Assembly (NCBI GenBank): GCA_016204035.1
Contig: JACQLN010000037.1
Coordinates: 1 to 17,423 of the forward strand
DNA from: Parcubacteria group bacterium
GTDB taxonomy: Bacteria; Patescibacteriota; Minisyncoccia; JACQLN01
Direction: 5' to 3'
DNA: 17,423 nt
Positions 7,152 to 12,583 of this stretch are shown piece by piece. The notes beneath the pieces are model-generated. The model was not told the origin of the DNA. It made no database searches and saw only the letters and a list, made by a program, of their open reading frames with translations. The stretch's first letter is position 1; each line of letters opens with the position of its first letter. The position numbers were made by a program, and so were the translations under genes.

Positions 7152-7481
7152 ATGGACTGCATCTTTTGCAAAATTGCGGCGCATGAGGTATCATCCGACA
7201 TTGTGGCCGAAGACGAGGCCGCGATGGTTTTTAAGGACATTCACCCCAAAGCCGAGACGCATTGGTTGATTGTGCCTAAAAAGCATATTCATTCGGTTTT
7301 GTCTGTTGAATCAGACGACTGGCCATTGGTAACCAGTTTGATCAAAAAAGCCGCCGAGACGGCCCGAGATCAAAACATCAACGGCTACAAACTGGTTTTT
7401 AACGTCGGGCGCGAGGGTGGGCAGATGGTGGATCATATCCATTTGCATTTGCTGGCCGGAAAGAAAATTGAGCTCCCATAG
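7152..7481 (+). CDS. HIT-family nucleotide hydrolase/transferase (HinT-like)
   Basis: HIT proteins of the HinT branch hydrolyse nucleoside phosphoramidates and related adenylates in the cytosol. The 109-residue length fits. The N-terminal CIFCKIAAHE carries a CxxC pair, IVPKKHIHS is the typical mid-region, and the C-terminal GQMVDHIHLHLLAG holds the His triad H95-x-H97-x-H99, with the last His the expected nucleophile. The ATG at 7152 has no SD. It is followed 29 bp later by rpsU, so these may share a transcript with yqeY. The physiological substrate cannot be told from sequence. Confidence 0.95.
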   Translation: MDCIFCKIAAHEVSSDIVAEDEAAMVFKDIHPKAETHWLIVPKKHIHSVLSVESDDWPLVTSLIKKAAETARDQNINGYKLVFNVGREGGQMVDHIHLHLLAGKKIELP

Positions 7482-7510
7482 GTCCTATAGAACTAATAAG
7501 ACTTATACAT

Positions 7511-7768
7511 ATGATTGAATTAAGAAAAAAAGAAAAAGAATCAACCCTTAATTTGTTAAGACGCTTCACCAAAAAAGTGAGGCAAAGCGGCGTTTTGCTT
7601 AAAGCCCGTCAGAATAAATTTCGTTTACGCGCCAAAAACAAGCGCAAGGTTAAAAACAGCGCCTTGAGGCGGGAACGGTTGCGCGCACTGCGCGCCGAGA
7701 TGTCCAAATTGGGCGAGATCAAACCGGGCGAGAAAATGGATTTGTCTAAAATAAAACGCAAAAGATAA
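7511..7768 (+). CDS. rpsU: Small ribosomal subunit protein bS21
   Basis: bS21 is a small, highly basic 30S protein near the anti-SD end of 16S rRNA, involved in start-site selection. The 85-residue sequence begins with IELRKKEKESTLNLLRRFTKKVRQSGVL, matching the family pattern (valine/isoleucine-charged start, then L-R-F-K-R-x-V-x-x-S-G), followed by an Arg/Lys-rich helix and a longer tail than E. coli (71 residues). The ATG at 7511 is not preceded by an SD. rpsU next to yqeY is a common bacterial pairing, which supports both calls. Confidence 0.95.
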   Translation: MIELRKKEKESTLNLLRRFTKKVRQSGVLLKARQNKFRLRAKNKRKVKNSALRRERLRALRAEMSKLGEIKPGEKMDLSKIKRKR

Positions 7769-7774
7769 CTAAAC

Positions 7775-7834
7775 GCGACACCAATACACAAACCTATCTG
7801 CTGACAGGCAGGTACGCGCGAATGGCGCGAATAA
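7775..7834. repeat. GCGACACCAATACAC repeat, copy with a 20-nt insertion
   Basis: It matches 12137-12176 along its whole length except for an extra 20 nt at 7793-7812, itself an imperfect palindrome with CTG/CAG-type arms. The right part holds a small hairpin CGCGC-gaat-GGCGCG-like, whose stem differs from the other copy by a paired change (C-G here, A-T there). It lies between rpsU and yqeY. Confidence 0.8.
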
Positions 7835-7849
7835 TTTAGTCGTATTATT

Positions 7850-8305
7850 TTGAATCCACTCAAAGAAAAAATCAATGTTGATGTTAAAGCAGCTTTGAAA
7901 TCTGGTGACATTTTGGCGCGGTCGGTGTTGGGTATGTTGAAAGCGGCCATCGCCAATAAAGAAATAGAAAAAAGAAAAAAAGAAGAAGGGCTTAACGAAG
8001 CCGAAACTCAAGAAGTGATCCGTTCCGAAGTTAAAAAAAGAATGGACGCGGTTATGGCGTTCCGTTCGGCCGGCGACGAAGCCAGAGCCCAAAGCGAAGC
8101 AGGCGAAGCCGAGATTCTAAAAAAATATCTGCCGCCTTCTGCCAGCGACGAAGACATTAAAACAGCGGTGGAGAAAGCCATTGCCCAGGCCGGTTCCCGG
8201 TCTAAAAAAGATTTTGGTAAAATTATGGGCCTGTCCGTTAAAGAACTGGCCGGCCGGGCCGACGGCCATAGAGTCAAAACGATACTGGATAATATGTTAG
8301 AGTGA
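7850..8305 (+). CDS. yqeY: GatB/YqeY domain protein
   Basis: A stand-alone YqeY protein, homologous to the tRNA-interacting tail of GatB; its exact role is unsettled. The 151-residue length and the all-helical sequence fit: DVKAALKSGDILARSVLGMLKAAIANKEIEKR, then EVIRSEVKKRMDAVMAFRSAGDEA, ILKKYLPP, and the closing DFGKIMGLSVKELAGRADGHRVKTILDNML. The start is uncertain. TTG at 7850 gives MNPLKEKINVD, as expected for the family, and no ATG is available nearby. No SD is seen. It follows rpsU, with an 81-bp repeat-bearing gap, and precedes ybeY. Confidence 0.94.
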   Translation: MNPLKEKINVDVKAALKSGDILARSVLGMLKAAIANKEIEKRKKEEGLNEAETQEVIRSEVKKRMDAVMAFRSAGDEARAQSEAGEAEILKKYLPPSASDEDIKTAVEKAIAQAGSRSKKDFGKIMGLSVKELAGRADGHRVKTILDNMLE

Positions 8306-8315
8306 TTCGGAAAAC

Positions 8316-8397
8316 TCGGAAAGACTCGGAGTGTCGGATGATCTGATTATCAGAAACTCTGAAACACCGGTTAACTGAATTTTCCGAGTCTTTCTGA
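8316..8397. repeat. Inverted repeat between yqeY and ybeY
   Basis: Arms 8316-8330 (TCGGAAAGACTCGGA) and 8383-8397 pair over 15 positions with one G.U wobble. The enclosed 52 nt hold a CTGATTATCAG palindrome and GTGT/ACAC. The right arm ends 2 nt before the ybeY ATG, so a folded transcript would mask the start region. Confidence 0.7.
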
Positions 8398-8399
8398 AA

Positions 8400-8837
8400 A
8401 TGATTTCTTACGGGATAAATAAAAATAAAGTATTAAAAGCGGTAAACTCTGTCTTACCCAAAAACAAGACCATCCGCGAGTTTGGCCTTGTTTTTGTTTC
8501 CCCCAAGAAAATGGCGGAATTTAACTTAAAATACCGGTGGCGCAAAGGACCGACCAACGTCTTGAGTTTTGTTTATGGCGACCCCGCCCTTGAAAGAAAT
8601 AAATTTCATTTGGCGCAGACAATTTCTTTCAAGGGCGGGGATGTGGTTGTTTGCCCGACAGTGGCCGCCGAGGAGGCAAAAAGATATGGTTTTACACAAA
8701 AAAACTGGATGACGCGTTTAATTGTTCATGCTATATTGCATTTAGCTGGATATGATCACAAGACTGGAAAAGACGAAAGAAAGATGGAACGACTGGAAAA
8801 GATTGTCTTGAAAAAGTTAAAGGTTAGACCGATCTAA
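8400..8837 (+). CDS. ybeY: Endoribonuclease YbeY (rRNA maturation factor)
   Basis: YbeY is a zinc-dependent single-strand endoribonuclease for 16S rRNA 3' maturation and ribosome quality control. The 145-residue protein has the metal motif HAILHLAGYDH plus the downstream region (HGxLHLxGYDH in most members; the Gly is Ala here), the RWRKGPTNVLSFVYG segment, and GGDVVVCPTVAAEEAKRYG. Between the last two, residues about 61-81 (DPALERNKFHLAQTISFKG) are encoded by a perfect 19-bp inverted repeat and its loop. Most relatives have a shorter link here, so this looks like an in-frame palindromic insertion. The ATG at 8400 directly follows the arm of another inverted repeat. No SD is seen. Confidence 0.95.
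   Translation: MISYGINKNKVLKAVNSVLPKNKTIREFGLVFVSPKKMAEFNLKYRWRKGPTNVLSFVYGDPALERNKFHLAQTISFKGGDVVVCPTVAAEEAKRYGFTQKNWMTRLIVHAILHLAGYDHKTGKDERKMERLEKIVLKKLKVRPI
8582..8640. repeat. In-frame palindromic element inside ybeY
   Basis: Arms 8582-8600 (CCCCGCCCTTGAAAGAAAT) and 8622-8640 are perfectly complementary over 19 bp, with a 21-nt loop. The outer 12 bp of both arms recur at 12234-12261 upstream of the candidate RNA promoter, so this is a dispersed family with one copy inside a gene and one between genes. The reading frame stays open through both arms. Confidence 0.85.
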
Positions 8838-8856
8838 TTTTTCAAGTTTCAAGTCT

Positions 8857-8882
8857 CCCGCCTTCGCTAAAGCTTCGGCGGG
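8857..8882. repeat. GC-rich hairpin after ybeY
   Basis: CCCGCC (8857-8862) pairs with GGCGGG (8877-8882), and an inner GCT/AGC stem is separated by a TTC/TTC internal loop. It stands out as GC-rich inside AT-rich spacer sequence and is not followed by a proper T run. It may be a short palindromic insertion or a weak terminator for ybeY. Confidence 0.6.
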
Positions 8883-8904
8883 CAGGCAATTTTCAAATCA
8901 ATAC

Positions 8905-8961
8905 TTGATAATTGAATCCTTGAGACTTCATTGATCATTGTAAATTGAGAATTGATAATTT
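8905..8961. repeat. AT-rich dispersed repeat, copy B
   Basis: It matches copy A (3333-3389) over 57 bp with few substitutions and is made of TTGATnATTG units. It ends 7 nt before the preferred ftsA start (GTG 8969), so it forms the ftsA leader and possibly its promoter region. Confidence 0.7.
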
Positions 8962-8968
8962 TAATACT

Positions 8969-10207
8969 GTGGCCCGCGAACGCATCATCACCGCTTTAGA
9001 CTTGGGTTCCCACAAAATCAGGGTGGCTACGCTTTTAATTGGCCGCGACGACGAACTTAAAGTTATCGCTTACGGAGAAAGTTGGACTCGCGGCGTCAGG
9101 CGGGGGCAGTTGATTGACGCTCGCGAAGCCGTGGTTTCCATAAAAGAGGCCGTGGCCGCCGCTTCCAGAACCGGCAACGTAAAAATTTCTAAAATAGTGG
9201 CGGGTTTGGGCGGCCCTCATTTTAAGCTGATGAACTCCAAGGGCTCCATCGCTGTTTCCCGAGCCGACGGCGAAATCTCGCCCGACGATGTTAACCGGGT
9301 TTTGGATTCGGCCCGGGCCGTATCCATTCCCTCCAACCGCGAAATAGTTCATACCATTCCCATAATCTACACCGTGGACGGAGAAGAAAAAATAAAAGAT
9401 CCGGTGGGTATGCGCGGAGTGCGGCTGGAAGCCGAGGCGGTTTTAGTGTTAGGACTTTCTCCGGTATTAAGATCGGTCAGAAAAGCGGTGGCCGAAGCCG
9501 GTTTGGAACTGGAAAAGATAATCTACTCTCCTTTGGCCGTAAGCCGCGCGGTTTTAACCAAAAAACAGCGTGAGTTGGGTTCGGCGGTGGTGGATATTGG
9601 GGCACTCACCACCAGTATTTGCATTTGGGAGGAATCCGACTTAAAACACGCCGCGGTGGTGCCGGTGGGTTCCAGCAAAATCACCGACGACGTCGCCATT
9701 GGTTTAAGGATCTCGCCCGAGATTTCGGAGAAAATAAAAACAGAACATGGTTGTTGCCTGGCGGCCGGAGTTTCCCGCCGAGAGCAGGTTGTTTTAGCCG
9801 ATTGGTCTAATAACGATGCGGTGGTGCCTAAATGGGAACTGGCGCGCATTGTTGAAGCCCGGGCCAGCGAGATTTTGGAAATGGTTCAGGAGGAATTTAG
9901 AAAAACAGGCCAGCCGAATTTTCTGCCGGCCGGAGTGGTTTTGGCTGGTGGTGGCGCCCGGCTGGAGGGTTTGGTTGAACTCGCCCGCAAAAAGTTCAAA
10001 TTGCCGGTGGAACTGGGGCGGGTTAGGGAAGTCAAAACTGATTTTAACGAAATTTTTACGGCCGACGCGGCCACTTTAACCGGTCTGTTGCTTTACGAAT
10101 ACGACAGCGAGCAGAGCCGGGGAGAACAGATTCAATCTGTTTCCTCGGAAACCCTCGGCGGGTTTTGGCATAAAATCAAAGATTGGCTGGCCGACCTGGT
10201 GCCGTAA
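8969..10207 (+). CDS. ftsA: Cell division protein FtsA
   Basis: FtsA is the actin-like ATPase that anchors FtsZ polymers to the membrane and recruits the divisome. The 412 residues (from GTG 8969) contain the N-terminal phosphate-1 loop ITALDLGSHKIRVA, the FtsA-specific 1C subdomain, the phosphate-2 region VVDIGALTTSICIW, the adenosine-binding VVLAGGGARLEGL near the end, and a C-terminal amphipathic helix GGFWHKIKDWLADL that would bind the membrane. A TTG at 8945 would add eight residues translated from the AT-rich repeat, so GTG 8969 (MARERIITALD) is preferred. In most bacteria ftsZ follows at once. Here about 735 bp with a small-gene cassette separates them. Confidence 0.96.
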   Translation: MARERIITALDLGSHKIRVATLLIGRDDELKVIAYGESWTRGVRRGQLIDAREAVVSIKEAVAAASRTGNVKISKIVAGLGGPHFKLMNSKGSIAVSRADGEISPDDVNRVLDSARAVSIPSNREIVHTIPIIYTVDGEEKIKDPVGMRGVRLEAEAVLVLGLSPVLRSVRKAVAEAGLELEKIIYSPLAVSRAVLTKKQRELGSAVVDIGALTTSICIWEESDLKHAAVVPVGSSKITDDVAIGLRISPEISEKIKTEHGCCLAAGVSRREQVVLADWSNNDAVVPKWELARIVEARASEILEMVQEEFRKTGQPNFLPAGVVLAGGGARLEGLVELARKKFKLPVELGRVREVKTDFNEIFTADAATLTGLLLYEYDSEQSRGEQIQSVSSETLGGFWHKIKDWLADLVP

Positions 10208-10229
10208 ACCTCCGCTCGGCTTATATCCA

Positions 10230-10270
10230 GATTACTATAGAGGTCTCGCCTCTATATCTATAGTGTAATC
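10230..10270 (+). other. Hairpin with alternative register downstream of ftsA
   Basis: An outer stem GATTAC/GTAATC (10230-10235 with 10265-10270) encloses TATAGAGG-tctcg-CCTCTATA, a perfect 8-bp stem. Because TCTATA is repeated in tandem (10251-10262), TATAGA can pair with either copy, giving two exclusive folds. It lies 22 bp after the ftsA stop with no T run, so termination is uncertain. Confidence 0.55.
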
Positions 10271-10286
10271 CCTAGGAAATTTACGG

Positions 10287-10301
10287 GAAGGGCGGTCCTT
10301 T
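10287..10301 (+). other. Mini-hairpin motif at cassette 2 left boundary
   Basis: GAAGGGCGGTCCTTT differs at two positions from 6525-6539, upstream of cassette 1. Here it runs into TTTTT, so a weak terminator for ftsA is possible. Confidence 0.4.
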
Positions 10302-10331
10302 TTGTATTAGTTTTTAGATTGGTGTTATATT
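10302..10331 (+). promoter_or_regulatory. Possible promoter of the ftsA-ftsZ cassette
   Basis: TTGTAT (10302-10307), an 18-nt spacer and TATATT (10326-10331) with TGT as extended -10. It would start transcription about 25 nt upstream of the 10363 ATG. Confidence 0.45.
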
Positions 10332-10362
10332 GGAATTAGTTCTTTTCCAAGGAGGAAACGCT

Positions 10363-10497
10363 ATGGCAGTAATTATGCCAACATTGCCCGGCTACGGCGA
10401 GCTGAGCCGTACGCTTTCCGAGTCCTCGCGGCGGGAGTTCCTCAAGGCGCTCGGTACTGAGAAGTTGCAGCGGGCGATAGAACAGTCGGTCAATTAA
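10363..10497 (+). CDS. Small protein of unknown function (44 aa)
   Basis: A 44-residue ORF I do not recognise. The start is well supported by AAGGAGG (10349-10355) 7 nt before the ATG, and a promoter lies just upstream. The sequence is soluble: a short hydrophobic start with MPTLPGYGEL, then a likely helix SRREFLKALGTEKLQRAIEQS, which resembles a small docking or leader peptide but matches no family I know. Codons GAG, CTC, AAG, CGG and GCG dominate, unlike ftsA and ftsZ, where GAA and AAA are common. It is probably co-transcribed with the 58-residue gene at 10625. Expression and function are unknown. Confidence 0.6.
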   Translation: MAVIMPTLPGYGELSRTLSESSRREFLKALGTEKLQRAIEQSVN

Positions 10498-10521
10498 GAA
10501 TACCTTCCTATCACACTGACC

Positions 10522-10608
10522 ATGGCTGGCATCCAGTTCGTGGTTGCATCAATGGCCGACATGGAGCGTCTCATTGTGGAGCTCTCCGCAAGTTTTTCCA
10601 CAAAGTAG
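10522..10608 (+). CDS. Possible 28-aa ORF between the two cassette genes
   Basis: An ATG at 10522 opens a 28-codon frame ending in TAG, 16 bp before the next gene's ATG. It starts MAGIQFVVASMADMERLIVEL, which could form one helix. No SD precedes it, so it may be untranslated, or translated only by coupling with the upstream gene. The evidence is weak: it rests on position within the operon and on GAG/CTC codons like those of its neighbour. Confidence 0.25.
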   Translation: MAGIQFVVASMADMERLIVELSASFSTK

Positions 10609-10624
10609 AAAAAGGAGGGGTGTC

Positions 10625-10801
10625 ATGCGATTTCGGAAAAAGGAAAATGGCACGGTTCTTTTTGAAACTCCGGCCAAGGCGACTGAAGTCCGGCGGAATT
10701 TCCGCATGGGGACGTGGCAACGTGCTGTGCGAGATCGGATGGAGGCCATCGATAGGCAGCTGATGGAAGACAGTGCGAGACTGGACGAGTTCTGGATCTA
10801 G
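10625..10801 (+). CDS. Small charged protein of unknown function (58 aa)
   Basis: A 58-residue ORF with a strong SD, AAGGAGG (10612-10618), 6 nt before the ATG. That SD decides against the longer in-frame version from 10544. The N-terminus is basic (MRFRKKENG), followed by a short strand-like TVLFETP and a long charged helix from about residue 18 to 56 ending in LDEFWI. It is soluble, with no membrane segment and no motif I recognise. It is the last gene of the ftsA-ftsZ cassette and is closed by a strong terminator 15 bp after its stop. Size, charge and basic start would allow nucleic-acid binding, but that is only a guess. Confidence 0.6.
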   Translation: MRFRKKENGTVLFETPAKATEVRRNFRMGTWQRAVRDRMEAIDRQLMEDSARLDEFWI

Positions 10802-10816
10802 TTCCGGAGTACTCAA

Positions 10817-10847
10817 CCCCCGAAGGGTAACCCTTCGGGGGATTTTT
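10817..10847 (+). terminator. Intrinsic terminator of the ftsA-ftsZ cassette
   Basis: CCCCCGAAGGG (10817-10827), loop TAA, and a perfect 11-bp complement (10831-10841), then ATTTTT. A textbook intrinsic terminator that insulates ftsZ from the cassette. Confidence 0.95.
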
Positions 10848-10867
10848 GTTTGGGTTGGGAACATCCC

Positions 10868-10895
10868 TTGCGTATTTCTTAAGGGGCGCTATAAT
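10868..10895 (+). promoter_or_regulatory. ftsZ promoter
   Basis: TTGCGT (10868-10873), a 16-nt spacer and a consensus TATAAT (10890-10895). It lies directly after the cassette terminator, so ftsZ has its own transcription unit, with a leader of about 40 nt. Confidence 0.7.
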
Positions 10896-10903
10896 CCATG
10901 AAA

Positions 10904-10931
10904 TAGTTTTTAGTTATTAGTTTCTAGTTTT
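10904..10931. repeat. Four tandem TAGTTnn heptamers in the ftsZ leader
   Basis: TAGTTTT, TAGTTAT, TAGTTTC and TAGTTTT follow each other without gaps between the ftsZ promoter and start codon. A related TAGTTTTTAG occurs at 10308-10317. It gives an unstructured U/A-rich leader. Confidence 0.6.
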
Positions 10932-10942
10932 TAATTGACACA

Positions 10943-12115
10943 ATGCCTCAGATCAAACCTGATGTAGAAACGTTTGCCCGCATCAAGGTGGTGGGCGTGG
11001 GCGGCTCGGGCGGATCGGCCATTCATCGGATGATGGCTTCCAGAATCCAAGGCGTGGATTTTGTGGCGGTCAACACCGACGCCCAGGCCCTGCACCATTG
11101 CCAGGCCCCGCGTAAAATACACATCGGCAAAACCACCACCCGCGGTTTGGGCGCAGGTATGAACCCCGACATCGGCCGCCAGGCGGCCGAAGAAAGCCGC
11201 GAAGAAATTGAAGAATCGTTGCGCGGTTCCGATATGGTTTTTATAACCTGCGGCATGGGCGGCGGCACCGGCACGGGCGCCTCGCCTATTGTGGCCGAAG
11301 CGGCCAAGGAATCGGGCGCTTTAACCGTGGCCGTTATCACCCGGCCGTTTTCTTTTGAGGGTTTGCAAAGAAACCGCATCGCCGAATCGGGCATAGAAGA
11401 ATTAAAAGAGCGGGTGGATACCATAATCACTATTCCCAACGACCGGCTGTTGACTATAATTGACCGCAAAACTTCGCTCATAAACGCTTTTGAAATAGTG
11501 GACGATGTTTTGCGCCAGGCCGTGCAGGGCATATCGGACTTGGTGACCATGCCCGGCATAGTCAACGTGGACTTTGCCGACGTTAAAGCCATTATGAAAG
11601 ACGCCGGCTCGGCTTTGATGGGCATAGGCCGCGCCACCGGTGACGACCGGGCGCAGGAAGCGGCCCGGGCGGCCATAAATTCTCCTTTGCTGGAAGTTTC
11701 CATAAACGGCGCCAAAGGCGTGCTGTTTAATGTTTCCGGCGGGTCCGATCTTTCCATGAGCGAGGTTAACGAAGCCGCGCAAATAATCACCGAATCCATT
11801 GACCGCGACGCCAAAGTCATTTTCGGCGCCGTCATAGACGATAAATTAAAGAAGGGCGAGATCAAAATCACGGTGGTAGCTACCGGCTTTAGCGCCGAAG
11901 CCCTGGCCGGGGGCAAATCTTTTATGCAGGATACCGGCGAGTTCATGAAACCTAAAGAAACCGCTTTCAAAAGAGAAAATGTTGCGGAATCGGTTATGGT
12001 AAAAACCGTAAAACCGGGTAGCCGGCCTTTTGAATCGCAGGTGCACCCTCTTAACGACGAAGAAGGCGATGACGAGTTTGAAGTTCCCGCGTTTATTAGG
12101 CGGAAGATGAAGTAA
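10943..12115 (+). CDS. ftsZ: Cell division protein FtsZ
   Basis: FtsZ is the tubulin-like GTPase that forms the division ring. The 390-residue protein has the GTPase core: KVVGVGGSGGSAIHRM (15-30), VNTDAQAL (43-50), the signature GGGTGTG (106-112), the NDRLL segment, and the T7-loop region (VNVDFADVKAIM) that completes the active site of the next subunit. A short variable linker leads to the C-terminal FEVPAFIRRKMK, which carries the PAF-[IL]-R-R pattern bound by FtsA. The start is ATG 10943, without an SD. It is transcribed from its own promoter because a foreign cassette splits it from ftsA. Confidence 0.98.
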   Translation: MPQIKPDVETFARIKVVGVGGSGGSAIHRMMASRIQGVDFVAVNTDAQALHHCQAPRKIHIGKTTTRGLGAGMNPDIGRQAAEESREEIEESLRGSDMVFITCGMGGGTGTGASPIVAEAAKESGALTVAVITRPFSFEGLQRNRIAESGIEELKERVDTIITIPNDRLLTIIDRKTSLINAFEIVDDVLRQAVQGISDLVTMPGIVNVDFADVKAIMKDAGSALMGIGRATGDDRAQEAARAAINSPLLEVSINGAKGVLFNVSGGSDLSMSEVNEAAQIITESIDRDAKVIFGAVIDDKLKKGEIKITVVATGFSAEALAGGKSFMQDTGEFMKPKETAFKRENVAESVMVKTVKPGSRPFESQVHPLNDEEGDDEFEVPAFIRRKMK

Positions 12116-12136
12116 GTCACTTGGTTAGTTAAAAAT

Positions 12137-12176
12137 GCGACACCAATACACGAATACGCACGAATGATGCGAATAA
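12137..12176. repeat. GCGACACCAATACAC repeat, uninterrupted copy
   Basis: A 40-bp version of the repeat at 7775-7834, lacking its 20-nt insertion. Its right half forms a CGCA-cgaatga-TGCG hairpin. It lies 22 bp after the ftsZ stop. Confidence 0.8.
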
Positions 12177-12233
12177 AGATATAAAAATAGCGTAAACACT
12201 AGGTTTTTGACCAATTTAACCCCACCCCCTTGA

Positions 12234-12261
12234 CCCCGCTCTTGAGATTTCAAGGGCGGGG
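12234..12261. repeat. CCCCGC palindrome abutting the RNA promoter
   Basis: CCCCGCTCTTGA (12234-12245), loop GATT and TCAAGGGCGGGG (12250-12261) pair over 12 bp with one U.G wobble. Its arms match the outer 12 bp of the ybeY palindrome (8582-8640). It ends at the base before the TTGACA -35 box and has no T run. Confidence 0.8.
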
Positions 12262-12289
12262 TTGACAGCATTTGTGGGTATGCTATACT
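12262..12289 (+). promoter_or_regulatory. Strong promoter of the candidate structured RNA
   Basis: Consensus TTGACA (12262-12267), a 16-nt spacer and TATACT (12284-12289) preceded by TGC, an extended -10. Transcription should start near 12296. Confidence 0.85.
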
Positions 12290-12295
12290 GGAATA

Positions 12296-12583
12296 AGTAC
12301 CTTGTAGTGGGCTGGTGTGCCTTCATTCCAGTGATGGAGCTAGAGAGTTCCCCCCCCGTCTCGTCATTTGGCTCATTCTGACAGACAAAAAGGGATTTGG
12401 GGACTGGATCGTTTGGGTCTTCTGCCGCTCTAGCGGGACACATCAAAAAATGTTGCCTAGCCCAAATTTTGGCAACAATTTTACCAGAGAGCCTTGGAAA
12501 CTGGAACTTCCATGGAGCGGAGGTAGACCGCGAGACTCTCTTCTCTTTGCCCCGGCGACCTTGGTCGTCGGGGCTTTCTTTTT
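12296..12583 (+). ncRNA. Candidate structured non-coding RNA, family unknown
   Basis: About 288 nt between a near-consensus promoter and a strong terminator, with no ORF that has a ribosome site or a protein-like sequence. Helices visible: GGAGCT/AGTTCC (12336-12351); GTC..GTCA/TGAC.GAC within 12358-12386; CCGC-tcta-GCGG (12425-12436); and TGTTGCC/GGCAACA (12451-12457 with 12471-12477). The last hairpin's loop holds CCCAAA (12461-12466), complementary to TTTGGG at 12412-12417, so an H-type pseudoknot is possible. A run of eight C (12350-12357) can pair with GGGG at 12399-12402, competing with the first hairpin. I compared it by eye with RNase P RNA, tmRNA, SRP RNA and the AdoCbl riboswitch and saw none of their conserved motifs; 6S RNA is not excluded. 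Confidence 0.6.
12550..12583 (+). terminator. Intrinsic terminator of the candidate RNA
   Basis: CCCCGGCGACC (12550-12560) pairs with GGTCGTCGGGG (12563-12573) over 11 bp with one G.U, then CTTTCTTTTT. It ends the RNA unit well before nrdJ. Confidence 0.9.

Noticed and set aside
11023..12120. Long open frame on the minus strand across ftsZ (365 codons)
   Set aside because: Fully antisense to an unmistakable ftsZ. Its sequence is Ser/Ala-rich with no family pattern, as expected from the GC-biased complement of ftsZ codons.
12296..12583. RNase P RNA, tmRNA or SRP RNA
   Set aside because: No GGAGGAAAGTCC-like or ACAGAAA motif, no tRNA-like 3' end or tag ORF, and no GGAAG..AGCAG apical motif were found.
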